64,000 nucleotides of DNA from Bemisia tabaci (Eukaryota > Arthropoda > Insecta > Hemiptera > Aleyrodidae), in contig NC_092799.1 in NCBI RefSeq assembly GCF_918797505.1, forward strand, positions 29,090,597 through 29,154,596. The letters are read 5' to 3'. This document shows positions 45,001 to 54,200 of the stretch, one piece after another (position 1 is the stretch's first letter; each line of letters opens with the position of its first letter). The notes under the pieces were generated by a model. It worked only from the letters and a program-made list of their open reading frames with translations, was not told where the DNA came from and did no database searches. Made by a program: the position numbers and the translations under genes.

Positions 45001-48000
45001 TTTGACATTGACACTATGTTGGAATTTGTTGGCCAACGAGCGTTAAAAATCCAGAAAACTGGATATCTTAATGCAGAGGGAAAAAGCTTACAATTTATTT
45101 TCATGATGGGCCCAATTAGACCCGAAACGTGTCTGTAGTTATTTTCATGATGGGCCCAATTAGACCCGAAACGTGTCTGTAGTTGCCTTCCTGAAAGGTC
45201 GTAACTAGTGTTGCACCAAACGGCGTATCTCTTTGAGGGAAAATTGTGCTCAAATGATCTTTTTCCCTCTGCATTGAGATATCCAGTTTTCTGGATTTTT
45301 AACGCACGTTGGTCAAAAAAATCCAACTTACTGTCTATACGACCCGTGCGTCCACCGCAATCAGTTTGCTTGACAGTGAGTATTATGTGACATTTCACGT
45401 TTCAGTGAAACAAGAAACGGCCAAAGAAACGGTTCCCATCCGTGCCATAAAGCCGATTTCTCTGCGTCAAGTTCCTACACTGCGAAATTTCGATTTGTTT
45501 ATAGAGTAAAAACTTCTTGGTTGTAGTGACTGAAGTTTCAGGTCTGATAACCGAACTTCGGTTCAGGTGTATAATCATAGTTTTTCTTAACCACAGCAAA
45601 AATTGTAATCTGTGCGGATGTCTCCAATTGAATCAAATTGGAGTTTCCACGCCAGAATTTTTCAGCTACCTGGACCGAAAACTTAAGTTCCACATGATCC
45701 GAAGTTCGGTCTTCGTAAACAAAATTTTTCTCTTCGTGATACTTAAATGTATTCGCTCTCGAGTGGGAAGTCATATCATTGTGCTACAAAATTGCCGTAG
45801 TATGCACGTGAATATTCCCAAGAGTTTCGAAAAGTCTTCTGGCATTGTTTTTGAAAATATGCCGATTTGCGAAGGTGAACCCAGTTATGAGGAGATTCTT
45901 GTCTTTACGTCCCCTTCAAGACGAATCGTCTCGATGACCAACAGTTTCTTTGTATTTTATCACTTTGAATTTATGCTCGATCAGAGTTCATATCTTATCA
46001 TAATAAGTGTGTTTCCTTGTCAGAATGTTAAGACTAATGATTTGCAAGTTGAACACAGAAGTCTGGACGAAGTACTCGCCTGTTTCAGTTTTTCCTCCGT
46101 AGACTAATTTTTGTTATCTTCGCATGATCCAACCAATGGACGGGCAGAACTTGTCAGACCTGTATGTCTGCCTCATAAGAATATCTTCTTCACGAATAAA
46201 GATTTCGAAGGGTATCAGCCGTTCGTTGCGGGCTGGGGAAAGCTTGATGAAGGTAAGTGTGACCTTCTCTTGAATTACTTCATACCGCTTCTCATAAGAA
46301 GTTTTAGGTTAACATATATGAAATTGGTAAACTTCCCATGTCATAGAAAAGGCTGATTAAGTGGCTACTTCATACTTCAGTCGTAAACAAACAAATAACG
46401 TTGTCTCTGATTCGCGTCCATCACGTCATGGTGCGTCCAAATGCGCACAAGTGTCTCTTACAATCGAAATTTCTCGTGTTTAATGAGTCCTCAATTAATA
46501 TATGATCTGTCAATGGCTAAATTTTAATGAATTAAAACAATCAACACATTTAAATTTTACATTTACATCTATACATGAGATTATGCTTTGTTTAATTATT
46601 TGTTCCTGTTTGAACGAGAAGTTATGAATCATCGAATGACGCAGTCACTACAAGTAAATCAGTCTATCGTATTCTAGAGGTTAAGCTAAGGTAGAGGTCA
46701 GAGAAAAAATTGCATTAGAACTGTTAAAATGCTAGGTCCAGTAATGCAGAGAAGTTTATGAAATTCATGATAAAAACATTCAAATTTTGAAAGTTCAAGA
46801 TGAGACTGAAAATTTTATTTACAATCTCGCCTCATGAAAAACTCGTCAATGACGTCATTGTCTGCACGTTAATACATTCGGTAGTTGCGTTTACACCTCA
46901 GTCTCATCAGTAAACTATGAATCAAATATTCTAGTCAATTTTCAGCCTTAGAAGACTCCTTAAATTACTTTTTTCGGTATTTTTGACCCCCCCTACCCCC
47001 CTACCCCCCTCCCCAGGGCCGGATTTACCTACTTGCCGCCCATGGGCCGCCTGTATTTTGCCGCCCCCTTCTCATTCGTTTTGAAACATCAATAAAAACC
47101 ATCAAGTGAACGTGCCGGAGGGGGAGGGGTGCATAAGACGCGTTTACTTGCTCGTGTTGGATATATTTCAAAAGTTGCAAAATTTCACGGAACTTGACGC
47201 GAAAGTTAAGTTCCGTAAACCTATCTCTGTGTGGACAAGGTCCATTTATATGAAATGAACCAAAAAATTATGAAAGTACAAACATAAATGTGGTTTAATA
47301 ATTTTAACTTCCGCCGATGCGCCGCGCTGATCGCACTGTGTTTGGCGCAATGCGTGAAGTATTCCTGCAGTCTTGTAGGCGCTATGCGTTTCACGCCAAC
47401 CGCTCCTGAACGCAACCGCACTGTGTTTTTGACGCGATGCGTGAAGTATTCATGCAGTCTTGTAGGCGCTAATATGTGTTACATGCCGACCGCCGCGCCG
47501 CGCCGAGGGCTTGTCCTTTTTATCTCAAGTCCTCGTCAACATTCCTCTCTGCGCTGAGCTCCAGGCCAAATTGCGTGTTTAGTTCCTCTCTTAACACGAC
47601 TAATTAAAGATACTGGCTCTTGTATCACCAAAAAACGACAAAATTAGAAATTACTATACTCTCAGGAAAAAGAGATTTCGTTTCCTTTTCTTATTGATAA
47701 TTTTTTTTTCTGAATCCGATTTTTCTTATACCTAAATTTAAAAAAATTGCAAAATTTGCCGCCATGGGCCGCGGCCCATGTGGCCACCCCCTTAATTCGG
47801 CCCTGCCCCTCCCCCATTAGAGCGTCATGTAATGTAGGGACGGCCCCTTGCTGTTCGGCAATGAGTAGAACTCGGCGCACATTTGCGCAGTAGATGTCCG
47901 TCACACGGATTACATTTCTCCGCGCTAGAAATTACGAATATTTGTCGATGAGATTAGTCATGATACTGAATATTGATTATGATACAGGGGGTTCATGTAT

Positions 48001-49051
48001 GTTGACTAATTTATGTTACAGAGGGAGATACCGCAAAGATTCTAATGCAAGTTCAGCTTCCTCTACTGAGCACGGAAGATTGCCTCGGTCTCCTGGAGGA
48101 AAATTCTAATGCAATCATGCACCCTGATTCGGTGTGCGCGCTGGCGGAGGGTAAAGATGCTTGCAGTGTAAGATCATTTTTCTCTTGTTTAGTTTTGACA
48201 ACCTTTGTTAAAAAAACATATTGAAATATTATTCATGGTAAAAAATATGTAAGTGTAAGAGTCCATAACCAACTAACTCCTGATCAGTGATGAGTAAAAT
48301 AAAATTTCAATTATGACCTGTAATGTCAGTGATACAGGCCAATTCCGCAATAATATTCTAATAAAATTATCTGACACTGTCCACAGCATCAGAGACCAAG
48401 GATTTGATATTAATAAAATCTCATCAGGTTCAATTCGGGCAATTTCTATGTTTGACGCTAAATACAAGTACAATCCTGCCGTGCTAGGGAAAAACGTCGT
48501 ATGGACATTCGAGAATTGCCAAATGTCCTCCGACAAAATGTTTATATCGAAAAAAAAGTTATGAATATTTTTCCTTGATATGTTCGGATATTTTAGAATA
48601 AAGTGCGAACCAAATTGTCTGAAAAATGAAGAGTAACATCCAGAACTTTCCCGATGCGTATTTTGTCAAAGGAAATTTGGCGATGCCTGAAGGTTCGTAC
48701 CGTGTTTTTCCTCACCACGGCGGAATTGCACGTAACATTTTAAAGAGGAAACACGTAACATGTCACTTCATTTCATGCCTGTTAAATATTTAATACCTCT
48801 TCGTTGGATTTTAGGTAATAATCGTGATCAAGCTAACAATTTCACGTTCATATTTTCAGGGTGACAGCGGTGGTCCGCTGATGTTGCCAATTGAGGATCG
48901 ATATTATTTGTATGGCGTGGTCTCTTACGGCGATGGGTGTGCCAAACCAGACAGCCCTGGCGTTTACAATAAAGTTCACACTCACTTAAAATGGATTGCC
49001 GACCAGTTGGATGAACCATTAAATTTCTTAGTTCGTTTGCTGCTCGGATGA
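38132..49051 (+). CDS. SP2: secreted trypsin-like serine protease (8 exons, 323 aa)
   Basis: A paralogue of SP1 and SP3. Exons: 38132-38157, 39756-39832, 40749-40850, 42210-42360, 44284-44456, 46148-46252, 48022-48167 and 48860-49051; together 972 nt without a stop. The signal peptide is [24 protein letters not shown]. A short propeptide with one cysteine (C50, EDCGISG) ends at R59, followed by [10 protein letters not shown]. Triad: H105 (VISAAHCF), D163 (EGYDIAVL) and S263 (GDSGGPLM). KDACS keeps the S1 aspartate, but the residue two before the GDS motif is Ser, not the Gln of SP1 and SP3; it lies at the substrate-pocket rim (position 192 of chymotrypsin). The C-terminus runs about 12 residues past those of SP1 and SP3 ([12 protein letters not shown]). 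No clip domain. A hAT copy, a 554-bp MITE and a 1.1-kb CACxG element lie in its introns. Confidence 0.9.
38160..39755. other. SP2 intron 1
   Basis: Besides the foldback copy at 38693-38835, it holds a poly-A run of about 30 at 38990-39021 and otherwise nothing that I recognise. Confidence 0.5.
38693..38835. repeat. TTGGACTGCATTTTGCAA foldback family, copy 2
   Basis: Ends AATTGGACTGCATTTTGC and AAATTCAGTCCAAT. The loop has GTGCACAGGGGAACTAATGG then CACATACGTTGTTTTTAAAC. Located in SP2 intron 1. Confidence 0.85.
40045..40112 (+). repeat. Short GC-rich dispersed repeat
   Basis: GGTTGAACCGCGAAGCAGTC and CGAAGCGCTTCGG relate this to the repeats at 3845, 5505 and 10238. It sits in SP2 intron 2. 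Confidence 0.5.
41043..41207 (-). pseudogene. Non-LTR retrotransposon C-terminal relic
   Basis: On the minus strand, about 55 codons contain [20 protein letters not shown] then [17 protein letters not shown]. The GRRxRxRPxxxWxxGI and DRxxWR pattern is the usual end of RT ORFs in several LINE clades. It lies in SP2 intron 3. A CG-rich GCGCGCGCGG run marks one side. No complete element remains. Confidence 0.65.
41432..41985. repeat. 554-bp inverted-repeat MITE, copy 2 (SP2 intron 3)
   Basis: It has the same length and same ends as the element at 15021 (AATGGACCACTAGACAAGGT and its complement). The interior is nearly colinear, sharing CCACTAGAC arms and CAACGGTTTCAGCAAGCTTC. An apparent ORF across its right end is spurious. 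Confidence 0.85.
42470..42830 (+). repeat. Direct repeat pair in SP2 intron 4
   Basis: Two direct copies, at about 42474-42552 and 42737-42823, share GCATCTGCAAAATTGA or GCGTCTGCAAAATTGA and a GGCGxGAACTxGCAATGC segment. A third, inverted copy is at 49983-50085, between SP2 and SP3. Function unknown; no ORF is conserved. Confidence 0.65.
42996..44142. mobile_element. 1.1-kb CACTG-terminated element rich in AACAAGAC palindromes
   Basis: It begins CACTGAAAAAAATAATAGAG and ends AAGGCACTTTTTTCAGTG, flanked by TG on both sides. About 200 bp next to each end carry many copies of ACAAGACxxGTCTTGT-like palindromes; the centre is AT-rich and includes a tRNA-like sequence. It matches the 2-bp-duplication, CACxG-ended group in this window but is far longer. 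No transposase is visible. It lies in SP2 intron 4. Confidence 0.8.
43724..43800 (+). repeat. tRNA-like SINE head inside the 42996 element
   Basis: GCCCGGATAGCTCGGTCAG contains an A box (TAGCTCGGTCAG). GCGTTCAAATCCCG, about 35 bp on, contains a B box. The overall look is tRNA-Lys-like, but the acceptor arms do not pair, so it is a tRNA-derived SINE head rather than a functional tRNA. Confidence 0.65.
44457..46147. other. SP2 intron 5
   Basis: It holds a partial CTGCCGTGCTAAG-type repeat near 44651, the foldback at 45030, and otherwise unassigned sequence. An ORF of 196 codons (45517-46107) runs through it; it has no motif and ends in the conserved intron 3' region, so I treat it as chance. 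Confidence 0.5.
45030..45314. repeat. Foldback repeat with a tandem 44-bp duplication
   Basis: The arms share CGTTAAAAATCCAGAAAACT and GGATATCT and AATGCAGAGGGAAAAAG in opposite orientation. Beside the left arm a 44-bp unit (TTTTCATGATGGGCCCAATT, then AGACCCGAAACGTGTCTGTA) is present twice in tandem, almost without change. Confidence 0.8.
46253..47005. other. SP2 intron 6, first part
   Basis: Nothing is recognised before the C-rich tract (46987-47013) in which hAT copy 5 is inserted. Confidence 0.45.
47014..47805 (+). mobile_element. hAT-type MITE, family 1, copy 5 (SP2 intron 6)
   Basis: The 792-bp copy has an exact 8-bp duplication CCCCTCCC (47006-47013 and 47806-47813). Two 79-bp units lie at about 47330-47480. 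Its uninterrupted TTACATGCCGACC sequence serves as the empty site for the nested element at 16789. Confidence 0.93.
48476..48724. repeat. CTGCCGTGCTAAGGAAAAAC foldback family, copy 1
   Basis: Ends CCTGCCGTGCTAGGGAAAAA and GTGTTTTTCCTCACCACGGC, with inner CATTCGAGAATTGCCAAAT. It lies in SP2 intron 7. A second copy is at 59921-60177 in SP3, and a partial one near 44651. Confidence 0.75.
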
Positions 49052-49982
49052 GTGAATGACTCTAACTTAAAGATACGTTCATGATAAAGAATAAAATTCA
49101 AGACAAATGTAATTGGGCTGCACAACGGAACATCTGTCATTTCGGTTTCATACGTGCATGACGAAACATTGAGAAGCACGAGGCTTAGTTGGAAAATTAT
49201 AGACTGGGTCTTTTGATCACTAAAAAAATGTTTATGAGATTAACAAAACACCTCGGGTTTTTTAGTTCACGCTCGTGAAATTTTAGCAAAGCAATGTTAA
49301 ATTCTAGTCCGACTTCCAGGCAATTTTTTTTTCAAAATTTATCTCACTTGATGATAAGACGCCATTCTGTCAATTAAAGCTTTCAATTCGAAAATTTAAC
49401 TATGTTTAATATTTCTGACCCGTCGAAAATTCCTTTAAAGTTGAAGCACTACAAGAATTTCGTTTCGAACAGTAAGGTAGAGACATAGATTATAGTATAC
49501 ATACTTCTCAATGAAAACATGTTATTGCAACGGATGTTGAGTGCTTTGATTACATTCAAACGTTTTCGTAGTGATAAAACACCATCACCGGTCATTACGC
49601 GAACCGGTTATTATTATTAAACTGGATTGGCTTCAGTATTTATTGGTATTAAATAAAATTGTTTATTGGAAAGAAAAATTCAATCTACATGAAGATTTCA
49701 CTAATGAAAAGCCCAAGCAGAAAGATTGCATTCTTTGGTAAAAGTCGGTTTCACTTTTCCTCTTTCGCGTGAAGAGAGTCTGGTTTTATTTGCATTTTAG
49801 CATGGGACGGATAAAGTTACATGAGGGGCGCCTCTATCTTTTTTAAACTTTGGAATACTTATTTACTATCTAAATTCAAGGTTGAAGCTGCACAAAGTAG
49901 TATTTAATCTGCTCTCAAATTTAAACCCCATAAAAGCGGAGAATAAAGCCATATGCATCTCAGCGACACTTCATTGACAGAA
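49052..49982. other. SP2 3' region and intergenic sequence
   Basis: This begins with the SP2 3' UTR (polyadenylation signal at 49090). I see no gene or definable element in the rest. Confidence 0.5.
49090..49095 (+). terminator. SP2 polyadenylation signal
   Basis: AATAAA is 39 bp after the SP2 stop codon. It is the closest such signal, implying a very short 3' UTR. Confidence 0.55.
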
Positions 49983-50085
49983 TAGAGTGGAGCATTGCGA
50001 GTTTATGCCTTGCGCCTTCAATTTTGCAGATGCAACATGGACATCCATCAAGCGCGAATAGTTGTATCTCCGCTCCGTCATTGAC
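49983..50085 (-). repeat. Inverted copy of the 42470-42830 repeat
   Basis: On the minus strand it reads GATACAACTATTCGCGCTTG then TCTGCAAAATTGAAGGCGCA, matching the repeats in SP2 intron 4. Confidence 0.65.
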
Positions 50086-50368
50086 GCGCATCCTTAACCA
50101 TGCTCTATTTCAAGGTTATGTTAGTTCCGTTTGTTTCATTCGTAGTGGAGCGCTTCAAGAGCAACGTGAGCACCACAGCCGAACATAGAAGAGACGTAAT
50201 CCATACAGCCTCGTTTTTAACTTTCCTCCTAAAATTCAGCGGGATTCCCGCTGACTCAACCGAGGGTCCATTTAAAGCAATCGGACGTTTCTTTGAACGA
50301 ACAAGAAAAGGGTGTATAACATGGAGATTTCTTGTCGTTTCGAGGGTTTAAATTCATGTCGCGGCGTA

Positions 50369-50533
50369 CGGTGGCGAGGCGTGAATGATCCATTATCCAT
50401 ATTTTCCCATTTGAAGCTGTGATGGAGAATCGATTCCCGAAGTGTTCGTTGCGAACACTGTGTTTATCGATCATTTTCAATAGGTGTAAATGCCGGATCA
50501 ATCGAGGTTTCGAAAAAGCTCGCCACACCACTG
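50369..50533. mobile_element. hAT-type MITE, CAGTGGCGAGGCG family, copy 1
   Basis: The left end is CGGTGGCGAGGCGTGAATGA and the right end CGCCACACCACTG. It matches the intact copy at 62509-62671. The 8-bp flanks are GCGGCGTA on the left and, once the nested element at 50537 is removed, GCGGCGAA on the right; only one base differs. Confidence 0.8.
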
Positions 50534-50536
50534 GCG

Positions 50537-50763
50537 CACTGGAAAAAAAACACATTGGATCCAGAGTCCAGACTCTTGAAAACATTAACAAGAAAAAGGA
50601 CTCTTGATTCAATCAGATTTAAGCTTAAATCAAAAAGAAATCCGCTCAAATTAAGAGGCTTGGTTCTTGATTTAAGCTTAAATATGATTGAATCAAGAGT
50701 CCATTTTCTTGTCGATGTTTTCAAGAGTCTGGACTCTAGATCCAATGTGTTTTTTTTCCAGTG
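50537..50763. mobile_element. CACTG-terminated foldback MITE nested in a hAT target duplication
   Basis: This 227-bp near-perfect palindrome has ends CACTGGAAAAAAAACACATT and AATGTGTTTTTTTTCCAGTG and inner TTGATTTAAGCTTAAAT. It interrupts the right-hand 8-bp duplication of the hAT copy at 50369. Removing it with one of two flanking CG dinucleotides restores that duplication, so its own target duplication is 2 bp. Confidence 0.85.
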
Positions 50764-50988
50764 CGGCGAAATGATACGACTGTTGATACAGCGGGAAATT
50801 TTTCCGGTGAAAATTCGACCGCTAAAATCTTTAAACTTAATCAGTGTTCAAAACTGTTCGGAAGAAGAAAAAAAATGATTGAATTTTTCCAAGACAATAG
50901 GTGGGTTCTTCGTTTTTGCCTATAGGTATTCTCATTGTCAGATTGCTCCATCAATTCATGACATTTTTCCAACCACAGCCCGCCTAAA

Positions 50989-51240
50989 TCAGTTTTCAGT
51001 CTGCTGCAGTAAAAATACATCATTGGGATTTATGCGTGAAAATTTTTATGGAGGGTTTTCAATTTACTCCCAGTCATTTCAAAGTCAAATGAGGAGATGA
51101 GAAGACTTCTTTACGCTCTCAGTCACGAGAATAATAGGTGGAGGTTATGAGAGGTCCTCCTTCTCCTCCTTCATAGATAGATAATGGAATTCAATTGACT
51201 CCTGTTCTTGTAGAAAAATTTACTATCTTGTGGTGCCAAA
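50989..51240 (+). promoter_or_regulatory. SP3 promoter / 5' UTR block conserved with SP1 and SP2
   Basis: It starts at an initiator-like TCAGTT (50989-50994). Then follow TCTGCTGCAGTAAAAATACA, TTTATGGAGGGTTTTCAATT and GAGATGAGAAG, ending in GTGCCAAA before ATG. Order and spacing match SP2 within a few bases. Confidence 0.6.
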
Positions 51241-54200
51241 ATGTTGACCCCAAGCGTTTGGGTAATCATGTAAGTAGTAGCCCAATGTTGTATCTTCCTA
51301 CAGGCAAGAATTGCAAGCATTTGACTATCAATATATTTTTATCCTGCTCGATTAAAGTGTACATTTTTTAATTAGGAACTAATTTGGGCTCACCCACAAA
51401 AGCACTTACCTGCATAGCGAAACTGTTGGCACCTACGTTGTTTTTAATATGAGCCGAAAATTTTAGTTTCCTGATGCAAAATGTAAGTGGACCAAATAAT
51501 TTTCAAATTATTGATTGTGATCGGGGGAATGTAATGCACGATCAATTTTACAGCGTGCAGGGGAGCTGATATTGTGATTTACTTTAAATTATTTCATACT
51601 GAAAAAAAACGTGAAGTTGATTTAACATTCTAGATGTAAGAAAAGTGTGCGAGAACTTAGAAAATGATGAATTACCTACTACAGTATAGTTACTTCAGCA
51701 ATGCCAAGATGTAAAACTAACCGCTGTAGCATTTTTTGTATTCAGCATTTTATAAGTTCTCCCGCACTTTTTTTGCATCCAGAATGTTAAATCGGCTTCA
51801 CTTTTTTTTCGATGAATGCTTTCAGAGATCCAATTTAAATTTTCTAAAAAATTATCTAAGCCGGATTATTGGCTCAACAATTTGTTTTGCTCGGAACCAG
51901 CGATGATTGGAGGAAAAGGAACCTCAGGTTCCGCCTCTCCGAGTTAATTCCGGAGTAAAAATTGGCACCCCGAGTGATTTTACATTCTTCTTTGGTGCTG
52001 TGGTGACACGAGTTCTCGGTTGATTTCGAAATTTAGGTGGTTGCTGAGCCAATTGAATTTTATCATGATATGAATATCCTCTGAAGTCTGATTTTTCTCT
52101 GTCAAGAGGCTCTCGGAACATGATAATTTACATTTTCGTAGAGCTGTGTAAAAGTTTAAAATATTTGAAAACAGACAGTAAACATGTTCATTCCTCTTGT
52201 ATTTTTGTTCCTATATCAGTATCGTAGATACTTAATTTCGGATGATTTAATGAAGGCTGTACCCAAAAAACTGAGAGTTTCGCTGTTTTAAAAATACTGT
52301 CGAAGATGTTTAGTTCGATACTTTAAAAATTGGCGACTTCATAGGCATATGATCTGATTTTCCTTGGTTTGGATGTCCTTTGGATGATGAGGTTACGTTG
52401 AAACCTTTTTTAAGGCTTCCTTGTAATCACGGTTTATACCAAATGAAGCATTTTAAAAGAAAGGGACTGTGTAGGGAGCGACTATGAATGTGACCATATT
52501 TCTCAGTTTTTTGGGGGCAACCTTAGTATACTTACTTTGTCGTAGCCTGGGACTTTTTACGGACTTCATTACAGTGGCAACAACGCGTGAATTTGAGGAC
52601 ATGGATACGTTCGCACCACGTAAGAACCATTTAGTCTTCAATTAATGGTCGTATGGACTGCATTTTGCAATTTGGAGCCATAAATTCTGGCTCATCTGAG
52701 AAAAAACTGTTGTGCATAGGGAAACCAATGGCACATACGTTGTTATTTAGACCGGGCCGAAATTTATAGTTCCTAATTGCAAAATGTAGTCCATATAATA
52801 TCATCGCTCCTCTGGCTTAAGGGTTTATCTCGGTTTCCGCATGAGCCCTAGAAAGCATGAATTTACATGTAAGACAGAGGGCCGATTATTGAAATTGATA
52901 GACAAAGCTATAAACGAAGTAGACAAAAGGGGTATGGAGGGATCATATTGGTGGAAGCGGGTGGTTGCAATGGACAAAGGAGGTAGGTAATAGACTAACT
53001 AACGGCAACACAAGAGGGACCCTACAGTTCGTGCAAAATTTGCTCCCTTAGTCTATAGGAACCACCCTCTTTAACCAATAGAAGCTCTCCATACTACCTA
53101 TGTCTTCTTTGTCTATAGCTTTGTCTATCGATTTCAATAATCGGCGCGCGGGGCTAACGTGGAAATAGAGGTACGCCCTTTCGTCAGAGGGTCGACGATA
53201 CGTGTTATCTTTAAAACATTAGAGGTTAGAACTGAATTTTTAATCTAACAACATCAGCTAGCTAAAACTAGGATGGATTGATTTTGTTCGGCAGGTCATT
53301 AGGATTCAACTGTAAAAAATACAATATGAGAGGGGCTAAGTTAGACACACATGTTCTAAAATTGCCTTTTGAAGATTGAATCTTACGCGCAGAAATTTGT
53401 TGGATCAAATCTTTCTAGTTTTTACGTCGAATATCCACGGAGAAAACAAACTTACAATAACACGATAAAATTACCCTCTCAACCATGGACACAGGCCCGC
53501 CACAAGGGGGGGGGGGGGGGATAGTGGGTCCTTGGTACCGGGGCCCGGGCCCTGGAGGGGCCCGTGACGCAGGTGACAAACCACTACGAATTCATGTGTA
53601 ACCCTCGTCTCGTAGGGAAAAGTGAAAAAATTACCCTAAAAATTCCGCAAAAGGTGAATAAAGTTTCAAAAACACGCTAGGGCACTATAAAATTTTTCTT
53701 ACTTTTTTAGAGATTTTCAAGATTTTGAGTATATGTAGAATGATATTTTTAGTAACTGTGTTTCATTTTCTTCCGTTGTCGGATGCTAAGAGGCTCCTTT
53801 CTGGGCATCCTCGACTTCAATGGCTTAACTCCCTTGCCATAGACGTACGAAAGGGGAGTCCAGGGGGGCCCGGCTCCCCATAGAATTGAAAATTATCATC
53901 TGCCCCCTCAAAAAAAAATTTATAGATGTTTTGAATGCAACAATTCGAAAGTTTTTGGTGCTGAAAGTAAACAAAAGGCGTAATTATTCTGCAGAAATTG
54001 ATGGAAGATCTCCATCATAAGAGCTTCATAATGCGTCCAAATAGATTTAAAATTTCAAAAATTTCCCGGGGGAGGCTCCCCGGACCCCCCCCCCCCCCCC
54101 TGTGCTAGGGGCCCGGGCCAGAAAATTGGTACCAGGGCCCGAGATGGGATGTGGCGGGCCTGCATGGACATACATTATTTCGATGGTTCTCCTCGCGATT

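Noticed and set aside
45517..46107. 196-codon ORF
   Set aside because: It lies within SP2 intron 5, has no recognisable domain and ends in the conserved intron 3' end.
46111..46147. In-frame extension of SP2 exon 6 ([16 protein letters not shown]), and equivalents in SP1 and SP3
   Set aside because: A stop lies just upstream, no AG acceptor precedes it in the needed phase, and the AG at 46146-46147 gives a perfect in-phase join matching family sequence.
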